DNA of 64,000 bases from Micromonospora rubida (GTDB taxonomy: Bacteria; Actinomycetota; Actinomycetes; Mycobacteriales; Micromonosporaceae). The notes under the pieces were generated by a model. It saw nothing but the letters and a program-made list of their open reading frames with translations, searched no databases and was not told the origin of the DNA. The stretch's first letter is position 1, and each line of letters starts with the position of its first letter. A program made the translations under genes and the position numbers. The stretch spans positions 1 to 64,000 of the forward strand of contig NZ_JAAALO010000006.1 in the NCBI RefSeq assembly GCF_009908295.1, in the 5' to 3' direction. This document shows, piece after piece, positions 38,531 through 47,242 of the stretch.

Positions 38531-39386
38531 GGTGGCTGATGCCGTGCAGGGCGAGCATTTCGCGCTTCGCGGCCCGCTCGATGCTGGCGCGCTCGGCCTG
38601 CACCGCGTTGCGTTCGACCAGGTAGATGCGGATCCGCCGGTGTTCCCGTTCCAGGTCGCGGTGCCGGACGTGGTGGTCCTGCCAGGTCGGGCCCAGGTCG
38701 AACGGACGGGTCTCCAGCTCCCACGCCCCGACCTGGTAGTGCTTTCGGCTGCGGGCGATGCCGACGTCGTTCAGCAGACCCGGCAGGGCAGCGGAGAGTT
38801 CCCTGGTGACCCGGTGCCGCTCGTCCTGCGGCGGACGCCGCAGCAGCGAGCCGATCGTGGGGAGGTCGCCAGGCTGGTGCCCGGGTGCCGGCTCGGGCCC
38901 GTAGACGCCGTGCAGGTGGTTTTCCGACAGGGCGACGGTCAGGCCGGGCTTGGCCAGGAAGACCGCCGCCTGCACGAAGGGGATTCGGACCGGCGGCCCC
39001 GTACGTCGACCCTTGTGCTGGCCCGTAGCGACCTCGTCCTGGTTGGCGACGGTCTGGAGCAGGGCCTTGAGCTTCTTGGCCTTGGCGTCGGCGAGGTGCA
39101 GCGGATTGTCGAAGGTGCGGGTGCCGTTCGGGCCGTGCAGGATCCAGTTGGAGCCGCTGGACACCAGCCGGCCGGTGAGGCTCTTGATCTCGATCAGGTA
39201 GAGCCCGCTCGGGGCAGCCACCAGCAGGTCGACCTCGTAGGGGTGCCCGGTCTGAGCGGTGAAGGTGAAATTGGACCAGGCCCGGTAGGGCTCGGTGTCC
39301 GGTAGCAACGCCTGGACGTGCGCCAGCGCCTCCCGCTCGTGCGCGAATTGCGACGGCGTGATCGTGGTCCACCGGCCCTCTCGCAT
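38531..39386 (-). pseudogene. pglW: N-terminal remnant of a PglW-like NERD-domain protein kinase
   Basis: About 285 residues keep family similarity. TPSQFAHEREALAHVQALL, FRAWSNF-like YRAWSNFTF, EVDLLVAAPSGLYLIEIKS is the NERD nuclease-related domain; later HYQVGAWELETRPFDLGPTW and RRIRIYLVERNAVQAERA, then IERAAKREMLALHGI, match the entry to the kinase domain. Homology stops there, where a kinase would go on for hundreds of residues, and intron sequence begins; the open frame runs to 38259 as nonsense. PglW is a BREX/Pgl phage-defence kinase. TAAGAT (39399-39394) lies 7 bases before ATG 39386, so a leaderless promoter survives. The other pgl/brx genes are absent. Confidence 0.72.
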
Positions 39387-39460
39387 GGGTCGGATCTTAA
39401 GCCCCCGGCACACTCGGCGGGCTCGCCGCCGGTCGAAGATGATCGCAGTGGGCCCTTTAG

Positions 39461-39508
39461 GACACCGGCGACCCGAAGCAGTGCGACACCTTCGGCGGCA
39501 GCCTCTGA
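39461..39508 (+). pseudogene. 3' end remnant of a YpfJ-type metallopeptidase gene (right island boundary)
   Basis: It encodes DTGDPKQCDTFGGSL and a stop. The first 33 bases (39461-39493) are identical to 35247-35279; after that the bases differ but the protein similarity continues (GGSL against SGAL). No start or upstream domain is present. A terminator follows, as after the intact gene. Confidence 0.85.
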
Positions 39509-39541
39509 CCCGCCGCCCCGGCACCCCCGCGACACGGCGGA

Positions 39542-39574
39542 CGGGCCCGATCGCCGCCACGGCGACCGGGCCCG
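39542..39574. terminator. terminator following the metallopeptidase remnant
   Basis: 14-base arms 39542-39555 and 39561-39574 (CGGGCCCGATCGCC, one mismatch), 5-base loop. It lies before the convergent protease stop. Confidence 0.75.
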
Positions 39575-39593
39575 TCCCGTCCTCCGGGAGGGT

Positions 39594-40931
39594 TCAGACC
39601 TGCTGCCACAGGGCGGGGACGTTCGGCGGCTCCCAGCCCACCTGGGCCGTGTGCCCCTGCAAACACCGGTACGACTGGCCGGCGTAGATCACCGTCGCCC
39701 CGGCGGCGTACGAGGTACCCGCCTGCCAGGTCGTGTCACCGGGCGGATTGCTGGTGCCGGTGGGGGTGGGCGTCGGGCCGCCGCCGGAGGTGATCAGGCT
39801 CAGCCCGTACGCGGCCAGGATCGGGTTCACCGGCTGGAAGTACATGGTGCCGCCGCTGGTGCAGTTGCCCGAGCCGCCGGAGGTGACCCCCTGGGCCTGG
39901 CTGCCGGCCAGCCAGGAGCCGCCGGAGTCGCCCGGCTCGGCGCAGGCGTTGCTGCGGGTCAGCCCGGAGACGGTGCCCTCGGGGTAGGTGACGGAGGCGT
40001 TCTTCTGCTGGATGGTGCCGCAGCGCCAGCCGGTGGTGGACCCGGACCGGCAGACCGCCGCGCCGACGGCGGCCTCGGTGCTGCCGGCCACGGCGACCGT
40101 GCCGCCGCTGTAGGTGTTCACCAGCCCGCGCGGGGTGTTGCCGGCGTCCACCTGCACCCAGGCGTAGTCCCGGCCGGGGAAGGTGGAGCCCCGGAACGTG
40201 CCGCCCGGCTGGGAGGTCCGGGCGCCCACGCGGCCGCAGTGCCCGGCGGTGACGAACCCGCCCTGCACGGAGAAGCCGATCGAGCAGCGACTGCTGCCGA
40301 TGTAGTACGCGTTTCCGCCGATCACGTCGGCGTACGGCCGGGGGTCCTCCGTGGTGGCCTGGACCCGGACCGTGCCGGCGGGCGCGCCGACGGCGAACGC
40401 CTCGGCCGCGGCGTCGCCGCCGGGGCGGGCCAGCACCACGACGCTGTTCGTGGGCAGGTCGGCGTACCAGCCGGTTACCCCGTCGGGTGCGTCGCCGGCC
40501 CGCCGGTCCAGCCGGTCCACCACCGCCGCCAGGGCCTGCTCGCCGTGCCGCACCCGCGCCGGGACCGCGCCGAGGTCACGCACCGTCGCGGCGTCAGCGG
40601 CGGTGGTGACGCCGACGGTCACGGCTGTGCCGTCGGGCGTCACCCAGGCGCCCCCGTAGCGGCTGCCGAGGGTGGCCCGCAGCACCTGCTGGACCCGGCC
40701 GGCCCGGGCGTCGGTGTCGAGCCGCGCGCGGGCCTGCGCCGGGGTCAGTCGCAGGTCCCGCTGGAGAGCGGCGAACATCTCCGGCGCGAGGCCGTCGGGG
40801 GCCGCGACGCCGGACGGGCCGCCGGGGGCCGGATCGGCACCGGGGTCGGCCTGCGCGGTCAGGGTGAAGGTGAGCACCGTGGCGGCGGCGCCCAGGAGGG
40901 CGGCGGCCATGGTGGCGGGTCGTCGGCGCAT
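39594..40931 (-). CDS. secreted streptogrisin/alpha-lytic-type serine protease with chitin-binding module
   Basis: 445 residues. Signal peptide (MRRRPATMAAALLGAAATVLTFTLTAQA, in part), alpha-lytic-type propeptide (LAPEMFAALQRDLRLTPAQA), then an S1 protease domain: His in TAGHCG, Asp in GRDYAWVQVD, Ser in EPGDSGGSW. Cys pairs typical of streptogrisins (SRCSIGF, GHCG; CRSG, RCG; NACAE, NCTS). A Pro/Thr linker leads to a ~40-residue CBM5/12: YAAGATVIYAGQSYRC, then GWEPPNVPALW. ATG 40931 has GAGGAG upstream. Its CBM is near-identical to that of the dioxygenase at 42161. Confidence 0.92.
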   Translation of the reverse strand: MRRRPATMAAALLGAAATVLTFTLTAQADPGADPAPGGPSGVAAPDGLAPEMFAALQRDLRLTPAQARARLDTDARAGRVQQVLRATLGSRYGGAWVTPDGTAVTVGVTTAADAATVRDLGAVPARVRHGEQALAAVVDRLDRRAGDAPDGVTGWYADLPTNSVVVLARPGGDAAAEAFAVGAPAGTVRVQATTEDPRPYADVIGGNAYYIGSSRCSIGFSVQGGFVTAGHCGRVGARTSQPGGTFRGSTFPGRDYAWVQVDAGNTPRGLVNTYSGGTVAVAGSTEAAVGAAVCRSGSTTGWRCGTIQQKNASVTYPEGTVSGLTRSNACAEPGDSGGSWLAGSQAQGVTSGGSGNCTSGGTMYFQPVNPILAAYGLSLITSGGGPTPTPTGTSNPPGDTTWQAGTSYAAGATVIYAGQSYRCLQGHTAQVGWEPPNVPALWQQV

Positions 40932-41062
40932 GGGGATCTCCTCGCGGACGGGGGGAGGGACCGGGTGGGCGGCGGGCGCGGTTGACCGCCCACCCGCCGC
41001 GCTACCGGCGAGCCAACTTTTGTTGTTAACTCTGTTGCCAGTACGGTAAGTGAGGCATACGG

Positions 41063-42082
41063 ATGCGTCAATACGTTCCCCGACCGACCGCATCCGGCTG
41101 CCGCGACCGCCTGGAGTGGCCGTTGTCCCCCTCGCCCCACCCCGCCCCGGCCCGCCGCCGGACAGACCCCGGCCCACCACCGGCTCTGCCCCGGCACGTG
41201 CTGGACGTCCCCGCGTCCGACGGACTCCCGTTCGCCGTCGGCTCCTTCGCCGAGTTCGGGCCGCTGTCCCGCGCCGACTTCCCGCACCGGCACACCTTCT
41301 ACGAGCTGTCATACGTGACCCACGGGCGCGCCACCCACGTCGTCGACCTCGTCGCGTACGCCGTCCAACCGCCCCAGCTCTTCCTCGTCACCCCCGGCCA
41401 GGTGCACCACTGGCGCGACGCGGACGACCTACGGGGGCACATCGTGCTGTGCGCCCCCGAGTTCCTGCTGGCCGACCCGAGCGACCGGGACGCGCTGCAC
41501 CGCTCGGGCCATCGCTCGTGGCACCCGCGTGACGCCGCGCACGCGACCCGGATCCGGTCGGTGCTGGAACGGATGGCCGAGGAGCGGCGCCGGGCCGAGC
41601 CGGGCTGTCGCGGCGTGCTGCGGGCGTACCTGCACATCCTCGTCGTCGAGGTCGGCCGCTCGACGCCGGCCGGTCCGGCGGAACACCCTTCCAGCGACGC
41701 CCTGGCACACGTAGGCCGGGCCGCGACGGTGGCCCGCCGCTTCGACGAGTTGCTCGCCGACCCAGCCCTGCTCGGCGAACCGACCCAGGCCTACGCGCGC
41801 CGCCTCGGCGTCTCGGTGCGGCACCTCAACGAGACGGTCCCCCGGGCCACCGGCGCCACCCCGGCCCAGCTCATCCGCCGGGCCCGGGTGCTGGAGGCGA
41901 AGCGGCTGCTGGCCCAGACCGACCTCACCGTGGCCCGGATCGCCGCCCGGCTGGGCTTCGCCGACGCCCCCTACTTCTGCCGGTTCTTCCGCCGCGAGGT
42001 CGGCGACACCCCCGGCGGCTTCCGCCGGCACAGCGGAAAACACCACGACCCGGGCACCGATCACATCGACGATTACGGATAG
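41063..42082 (+). CDS. AraC family transcriptional regulator
   Basis: 339 residues as drawn. N-terminal cupin sensor (FPHRHTFYELSYVTHGRATH, in part FPHRHTFYELSYV), then two HTHs: TQAYARRLGVSVRHLNE and LTVARIAARLGFADAPYFCRFFRREVGDTPGGFR, split as IAARLGFADAPYFCRFF. The true start may be a TTG near 41123, because the first ~20 residues are not family-like. It lies between the divergent protease and the dioxygenase, so it may control both. The gap upstream is AT-rich (TTTTGTTGTTAAC near 41018). Confidence 0.85.
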   Translation: MRQYVPRPTASGCRDRLEWPLSPSPHPAPARRRTDPGPPPALPRHVLDVPASDGLPFAVGSFAEFGPLSRADFPHRHTFYELSYVTHGRATHVVDLVAYAVQPPQLFLVTPGQVHHWRDADDLRGHIVLCAPEFLLADPSDRDALHRSGHRSWHPRDAAHATRIRSVLERMAEERRRAEPGCRGVLRAYLHILVVEVGRSTPAGPAEHPSSDALAHVGRAATVARRFDELLADPALLGEPTQAYARRLGVSVRHLNETVPRATGATPAQLIRRARVLEAKRLLAQTDLTVARIAARLGFADAPYFCRFFRREVGDTPGGFRRHSGKHHDPGTDHIDDYG

Positions 42083-42160
42083 ATCTCCCTAGGGTCGGTG
42101 GCATCGGCCGGCCCGACCGGGTCGGCTCGGAAGGTCACCACCGAGCGACAGGGAGCTGCC

Positions 42161-43003
42161 ATGACCGGCGCATCCACCGACGCGCACGAGCCCCGTGACA
42201 CCAGCGGTGTCACCCGCAAGACCGTGCTGAGGGCCGTGGCCCTCACCCTGCCCGCCCCGCTGCTCCTCGGCGGCGCGGCGCGGGCGCTGGCGACGGCCGG
42301 CGAACCCACCGGGCCTGCGCTGACGCCCACTCCGATGTGCGACGACGGCGACGACCCGACGCCGGCGCAGACCGAGGGCCCCTACTTCAAGCCCAACTCG
42401 CCGCGCCGCACCTCCCTGATCGAGGCCGGCACGGTCGGCACCCGGTTGACTGTCAGCGGCTACGTCTTCGGCCTGGGCTGCCAGGCGATCCCCAACGTGC
42501 TGCTCGACTTCTGGCAGGCCGACGCGAACGGCGGCTACGACAACACCGGCTACCGGCTGCGCGGGCACCAGTTCACCGACGCGTCCGGCGCGTACCGGCT
42601 GACCACGATCGTGCCGGGCCTCTACCCCGGCCGGACCCGGCACATCCACGTCAAGGTCCAGGCCCCGGGTCGGCCGGTGCTCACCACCCAGCTCTACTTC
42701 CCCGGCGAGCCCCGCAACAACACCGACTCGCTGTTCAACCCGGACCTGCTGATGACCGTGCGCGCGGTGGACGGCGGCCGGGAGGCCACGTTCGACTTCG
42801 TGCTCAACGTGTCGCAGACCCCCTCCCCCACCGCCAGCCCCACCGGCACCCCGCCGTCGTCGGGCACCTGGGCGGCGGGGACCGCGTACCGGGCCGGCGA
42901 CCGGGTGACGTTCAACGGCGCCAGTTACCGCTGTCTCCAGGCGCACACCGCCCAGGCGGGCTGGGAACCGCCGAACACGCCGGCGCTCTGGGCCCGCGGC
43001 TGA
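42161..43003 (+). CDS. secreted intradiol ring-cleavage dioxygenase with chitin-binding module
   Basis: 280 residues. TRKTVLRAVALTLPAPLLLGG is an export signal. The dioxygenase core: GPYFKPNSP, VLLDFWQADANGGYDN (first Tyr ligand), GLYPGRTRHIHVKV (second Tyr, both His ligands). It should cleave catechol-type rings using Fe(III). A Ser/Pro/Thr linker and a CBM5/12 end the protein (SYRCLQAHTAQAGWEPP). CBM-tagged extracellular intradiol dioxygenases are known from Streptomyces acting on plant phenolics. Start ATG 42161, AGGGAG upstream. Confidence 0.9.
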   Translation: MTGASTDAHEPRDTSGVTRKTVLRAVALTLPAPLLLGGAARALATAGEPTGPALTPTPMCDDGDDPTPAQTEGPYFKPNSPRRTSLIEAGTVGTRLTVSGYVFGLGCQAIPNVLLDFWQADANGGYDNTGYRLRGHQFTDASGAYRLTTIVPGLYPGRTRHIHVKVQAPGRPVLTTQLYFPGEPRNNTDSLFNPDLLMTVRAVDGGREATFDFVLNVSQTPSPTASPTGTPPSSGTWAAGTAYRAGDRVTFNGASYRCLQAHTAQAGWEPPNTPALWARG

Positions 43004-43111
43004 GCGGCTGAGCGGGCGACCCAGCCGACCAGGCGAGCGTGACGGGCGGTGCCCGGCGGGCGGCCCGCCACACCCGGCATCGGGCGGGCAACCGGGGACG
43101 GCGGGTACGCG

Positions 43112-44428
43112 TCAGGTGGCCGGGCGCACCGCCGAGGGCGGGCGCTCGCCGAGCCGCTCCACCGCGCGCAACCCCTCACGCATCAGGCCCAACGCCTCGT
43201 CGGGCCGGCCGGCGGAGGCGAGGTGATCGGCCAGCGCCAGCACGGTGCCCGCCAGCTCGCGCCGCCGGCCGGCGGCGCGGAACCCCTCGACCGCCGCCCG
43301 CAGGTAGCGCTCCGCCCCGGGCCGGTCGCCGGCGTCCGCGCGGAGCAGGCCGCGCACCCGCGCCGCCCGGGCGGCGCCGGGACCCTCGCCACCCCGGTCC
43401 AACACCTCCCCCACCAGCGCGTCCGCCGCCGCCGGCCGCCCGAGCGCCCGGTACGCCTCCGCCAACTCGACCGCCGCGTCCCCGGCCAGCCCCTGCTGAC
43501 CGGCGGCGCGCAGCGCGTCGTACGCGGTGGTGAGGTCCACCAGCGCGCCCGGGACGTCCCCGGCGGCCCACCGGCCGCGCCCACGCGCCCGGTGGCACGA
43601 CGCCAACTGCACGTCCAGGGTGGCCTGCCGGGCTGCCTGCCGGGCCTGTTCCGCCGCCGTGGCCGCCTCCGTTGTGCGGCCCCCCGCCAGCAGGCTGCCC
43701 GCCACCGCCAGGTGCAGCCCGGCCACCCGGGCCGGCTCGGCCAGCACCGCCAGGGCCAGGGCCCCCGCCGCAGCCTCCGCCGCCGCCGGTTCGTCGTCGA
43801 GCTGGAGGTGGCAGACCGCGAGTTCCGCGTGCAGGGTCAGCAGCACAGCGGGATCCGGATAGCCGTCCCGCACCAACCCGTCCCGGGCCGACGCCAGCAG
43901 GTATGTCGCGTACCGGAGGTCGCCACCGTGGCCCACCAGCACCGCGCGGACGGCGGTCGCCTCGGCGCGGACGTGCGGCACCGCCTCCGCCAACAACTCC
44001 TCGGCCCGGTCGAGCTGCGCCGCCGCCTCGTCGGCGTCCCCCCGCCGCAGGGCGAGGCCGGCGAGGCCGAGCCGGGCCCGGGCGACCAGGACCGGGGCGT
44101 CCAGCGACGCGGCGGCCGAGATCACCTCCTGGTAGCCCGTGCCCGCCCCGGCGGGATCGGCCGGCCCGGCGCAGTCGGCCTCGACCAGCCGCAGGTGCAG
44201 GCGCACCACCTCGGCCGGGGAGCGGCCGGTGGTCAGGTCGACCGGAGTGACTCCGAGCCGCTCGGCGAAGTGGGCGACGGCGTCGGCCGAGGGGGTACGC
44301 CGGCCGCCCTCCACCGCAGAGACGTAGGCCGCGGTGTAGCGCGGCTCGGCCAGGGCTCGCTGAGTGAGCCCCCGCGCGGCGCGTAGCCGCTGGAGGCGGG
44401 CACCCACCTGATCCCGCCGCTGCGTCAC
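43112..44428 (-). CDS. HTH-TPR regulator, second of a tandem pair
   Basis: 438 residues. Xre-type HTH at the N-terminus (RLQRLRAARGLTQRALAE, VSAVEGGRRTPSADAV), then a run of TPR-like helical pairs to the C-terminus. GTG 44428 overlaps the stop of the upstream paralogue by 4 bases (GTGA), so the two are translated together. HTH-TPR proteins of this size in actinomycetes regulate nearby genes in response to peptides or metabolites; no target is evident. Confidence 0.85.
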   Translation of the reverse strand: MTQRRDQVGARLQRLRAARGLTQRALAEPRYTAAYVSAVEGGRRTPSADAVAHFAERLGVTPVDLTTGRSPAEVVRLHLRLVEADCAGPADPAGAGTGYQEVISAAASLDAPVLVARARLGLAGLALRRGDADEAAAQLDRAEELLAEAVPHVRAEATAVRAVLVGHGGDLRYATYLLASARDGLVRDGYPDPAVLLTLHAELAVCHLQLDDEPAAAEAAAGALALAVLAEPARVAGLHLAVAGSLLAGGRTTEAATAAEQARQAARQATLDVQLASCHRARGRGRWAAGDVPGALVDLTTAYDALRAAGQQGLAGDAAVELAEAYRALGRPAAADALVGEVLDRGGEGPGAARAARVRGLLRADAGDRPGAERYLRAAVEGFRAAGRRRELAGTVLALADHLASAGRPDEALGLMREGLRAVERLGERPPSAVRPAT

Positions 44429-45750
44429 GTCAGTCGCTCCGCCGCGCGCAGGCCCCGGCGCAGCACCTCGGCCGCCCCGGGGCGGTCCCCCTCGGCGAGC
44501 AGCGACTCGCCGAGGTGTCGGCAGGCGACGACGACCTCCCCCATCAGCCCGGCCTGCTCGTACCGGTCGGCCGCCCGGGACAGCAACCGGCGGGCGTCCG
44601 CGCCGGCGCCCCGGCCCGCGCGCACCAGGCCGAGCACGAGGTCGGCCTCCGCCATCAGCTCCCGGTGCCGGCACTCGGCCGCCGTCCGGGCGGCCTCCCC
44701 GGCCAGTTCCTCCGCCTCGTCCAACGCGCCCTCCCGGCGGCGGGACTCGGCCAGCTCCAGGGTCGCCCCCGCGTGGTCGAGCACGGCACCGACCGCGCCG
44801 AGCATCTCCCGGGCCCGGCGCAGCTCCGGGCCGGCCTCGCCGGGCCGCCCGGCCCGGCGCAGTACGTACCCCCGGGCCCAGTGGCACAGCGCGATCTCCC
44901 GGGTGAGTCCCAGTTCGGCGTAGCGGCGAACCGCCTCGCGCAGGTAGCGGTCGGCCTCGTCCAGCTCGCCGTCGCGCCGGAGCTGGCCCGCGACGGCATA
45001 GAACTGGGCCACCCACTCCCCCCGGGTGGCCCGGCTCAACAGCGGCAGCGCGTCCCGCTCCAGCCGGCGGGCCCGATGCCGCCAGCTCAGCTCCAGGAAC
45101 GTGTACATCAACGCGTTGGTCAGCCGCAGCTCGGCGTCGGGGTCGACCGGCGCCGACGCCCGCAGCTCCCGCAGCCCGTCCTCCAGCACGGCCACCGCGC
45201 GGGGGGCGTCCCCGTCGACGAGCAGGCAGTAGGACTGCCGGGCGAGCACCGCCGCGCGCAGCACGGGACAGTCCGCCGGCTGCCGCGCCGCCAGCCGCGC
45301 GTAGCCCGCCGCGGCGGCCGAAGCGCGGCCCCGGTGCAGGTCCACCTCCACCGCGTAGTACCGCGCCCAGCCGCCCAGCTCGGGCAGGTGGTAGTCGTCG
45401 GCCCGGCGACCGATGTCGGCTAGCGCGCGGTCAGCGGCGTCGAGGTCGCCGCCCGACAGGGCCCGTCGGGCCTCCGCCAGCTCCCCGCCCAGGCGGGACG
45501 CCGCGTCGGCCGGACGCCCGTAGCGCAGGTCGTCGACCGGCAGCCCAAGCCGGTCGGCGACGTGAACCAGCGCCTCCGGGCTCGGGGTACGGGTGCCGGA
45601 CTCGATCGCGCCGAGGAACGCCCGGGTGTACCGGGGCGCGGCGACCTGCTGCTGGGTCAGCCCTCGGGCGGTGCGCAGGCGGCGAATCCGGTCACCGAGA
45701 CGTTCCCCGCCCGGGCCGGCGCCACCGGCGACGCTGTCCGTCGCCTCCAT
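44425..45750 (-). CDS. HTH-TPR regulator, first of a tandem pair
   Basis: 441 residues. Xre-type HTH (DRIRRLRTARGLTQQQVA, LGAIESGTRTPSPEAL), then TPR-like repeats (ALSGGDLDAADRALADIG, ELDEADRYLREAVRRYAELG, ALDEAEELAGEAARTAAE). The architecture matches its downstream neighbour, so the pair arose by duplication. ATG 45750 has AAGGGGG upstream. Confidence 0.87.
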   Translation of the reverse strand: MEATDSVAGGAGPGGERLGDRIRRLRTARGLTQQQVAAPRYTRAFLGAIESGTRTPSPEALVHVADRLGLPVDDLRYGRPADAASRLGGELAEARRALSGGDLDAADRALADIGRRADDYHLPELGGWARYYAVEVDLHRGRASAAAAGYARLAARQPADCPVLRAAVLARQSYCLLVDGDAPRAVAVLEDGLRELRASAPVDPDAELRLTNALMYTFLELSWRHRARRLERDALPLLSRATRGEWVAQFYAVAGQLRRDGELDEADRYLREAVRRYAELGLTREIALCHWARGYVLRRAGRPGEAGPELRRAREMLGAVGAVLDHAGATLELAESRRREGALDEAEELAGEAARTAAECRHRELMAEADLVLGLVRAGRGAGADARRLLSRAADRYEQAGLMGEVVVACRHLGESLLAEGDRPGAAEVLRRGLRAAERLT

Positions 45751-45810
45751 TCCGACCCCCTTCGCGCGCTGCCGCCAGCCTAGTGGCCCGGGCACGCGCG
45801 TCGATCGGTC

Positions 45811-46016
45811 AGGGGGCGGCCGGTCCGGGATCCCGGACCAGGACCCGCACGGCGCGGGCCGCGTCCACCGCGGAGACCAGCACCGCGTGCCGGGGCTCCG
45901 GCACGTCGAGCAGCCGGTCGGAGCGCAGCGCGGCCAGCGGGGCCAGCCGCCCGCGGCGGTGCGCTCCTGCACGTACCGGGTGTCGACCTTGGACACCACG
46001 ATGTCGCCGCCCGACC
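45811..46016 (-). pseudogene. acVLRF1 fragment with internal deletion
   Basis: DIVVSKVDTRYVQERTAAGG is followed at once, in another frame, by the family's C-terminus (LAALRSDRLLDVPEP and RAVRVLVRDPG, as seen in the intact gene at 48451). The N-terminal ~95 residues and about 55 middle residues, including the catalytic loop GGWSQQRFARRR, are gone. It lies just downstream of lysE, in the same order as the other module. Confidence 0.8.
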
Positions 46017-46091
46017 GTACGGCACTACCGGGCCGCGCCGGGCGCGGCCTCCGGTTCCGGTCGAGGACGCGATCGGCCGGGGCGGCCCGGG

Positions 46092-46718
46092 TCAGCGCAC
46101 GAGCAGCATGACGACCGCGAGCACCCCGATGATCGCGCTGGAGACCAGAGCGGTCACCAGCCTGCCCCGGGGCCCGGTCAGCGCCCGGCCGACCAGCGTG
46201 CCACCGCCGGCGATCAGCAACTGCCAGCTCGCCGAGGCGAGGAACGCTCCGGCCACGAAGAGTACGGCGGATGGGCGGTCCGGGCCGACCGCCTCGTTGC
46301 GTCCGAGCACGAGCGCCACGAAGTAGACCACCGTCGCCGGGTTGAGCAGGGTCAGCGTCAGCACCCCGGCGAAGGCCCGCCCAGGGGTGCCGAGGCCCCG
46401 GCCGCCGCCCGCACCGGCGGACGTGGGGCGGGGGCGCAGCGCCCGCCACGCGGTGTGCCCGGCGAGGGCGAGCAGCACGGCCGCCGCCACCAGCCGCAGC
46501 GGCCCGGCGATCGGGGTCACCAGATCGGCGACCGCCGCCCCGCCGAGCACGGCGACGGCGGCGTAGAGACCGTCGGCGGTCGCCACGCCGAGCGCGGCGG
46601 CGGCGCCGACCCGGAACGACGTCCGCGCGCTGAGCCCCAGGATCAGCACGGCGATCGCGCCGACGGGCACGGCGACGCCGTAGCCGGCCACCAGGCCGGC
46701 CAGGAAGGACACGGTCAC
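46092..46718 (-). CDS. LysE family amino-acid exporter
   Basis: 208 residues with about six spans. LAGLVAGYGVAVPVGAIAVLIL is the family's N-terminal span; NPATVVYF in TLTLLNPATVVYFVAL is the conserved LysE/RhtB motif. It probably exports an amino acid or related compound. GTG 46718 overlaps the stop of a 35-codon upstream frame (GTGA), so translation is likely coupled. Confidence 0.88.
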   Translation of the reverse strand: MTVSFLAGLVAGYGVAVPVGAIAVLILGLSARTSFRVGAAAALGVATADGLYAAVAVLGGAAVADLVTPIAGPLRLVAAAVLLALAGHTAWRALRPRPTSAGAGGGRGLGTPGRAFAGVLTLTLLNPATVVYFVALVLGRNEAVGPDRPSAVLFVAGAFLASASWQLLIAGGGTLVGRALTGPRGRLVTALVSSAIIGVLAVVMLLVR

Positions 46719-46822
46719 GACGGTCTGGAGTGGGCCGAGCCGGACCGGGGAGCCACGCGCTGTCGCCCCGTGGCCACGGCCACGACGACAGGGGCGAGGG
46801 TCATCCGGTACGTCTCGATCAC
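46715..46822 (-). CDS. short coupled open frame upstream of lysE
   Basis: A 35-codon frame, GTG 46822 to TGA overlapping the lysE start. It reads VIETYRMTLAPVVV, and after a variable stretch RQR, SG and SRPS. The second module has a matching frame (49327-49440; VIEAYPM, RQR, SSG, RPPS) that also ends over the lysE' start. Conservation of both ends and of coupling suggests a translated leader peptide. No function is claimed. Confidence 0.4.
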   Translation of the reverse strand: MIETYRMTLAPVVVAVATGRQRVAPRSGSAHSRPS

Positions 46823-47003
46823 GCGCTCATCCTGCCCCGCGTCCCCCCTCCCCACCACCCCTTTTCCCGCCCTGGTCCGGCGACCTCCGGGAGCGAGTTC
46901 CACATTCGGGCCACCCCGGGCGGTGGCACCCGTACCGCGACCGGGCGGCCGGGGCGCGGGGCCGAAGCCCCGCGCCCCGATGCCGGGCGGTGTGCCGGTG
47001 TGC

Positions 47004-47234
47004 CTGCGGCCGCTGCGCGATGGGGGTCCCGCCACGGTGGCGTGTGCCGGTCGCGCCGAGCGCGGCTCGGAGCTCGACCGCCGGATCGCCGTCGATCCGG
47101 CCGGAGGGCGCGAACGGGTCCTCCGAAGGCCGAGGCCCTCCGACGATCGCCGCGGCGTAACCGATCTGGTCACCGATCGCGTGCTGGAGCACCTGGGTTA
47201 CCGTCCACTTCTCACATGGGGTGGGCCGCTCCCA
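47004..47234 (-). pseudogene. fragment of a TIGR03086 (DinB-like) family protein
   Basis: TPCEKWTVTQVLQHAIGDQ, YAAAIVGGPRPSEDPFAPSG and DGDPAVELRAAL match the N-terminal half of TIGR03086 metal-binding proteins, including the His of the QHxxGD motif. The first ~30 residues have no credible start, and after about 47004 the frame turns to Arg/Pro-rich nonsense. Remnant. Confidence 0.55.
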
Positions 47235-47242
47235 GCGGAATC

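Noticed and set aside
39461..39508. tRNA gene as the island attachment site
   Set aside because: No tRNA fold is visible at either edge; the repeat lies in a protein gene's 3' end.
44425..46449. Longer version of the first HTH-TPR gene starting near 46449
   Set aside because: The extra sequence is antisense to lysE and covers the acVLRF1 remnant; ATG 45750 has a strong SD and begins just before the HTH.
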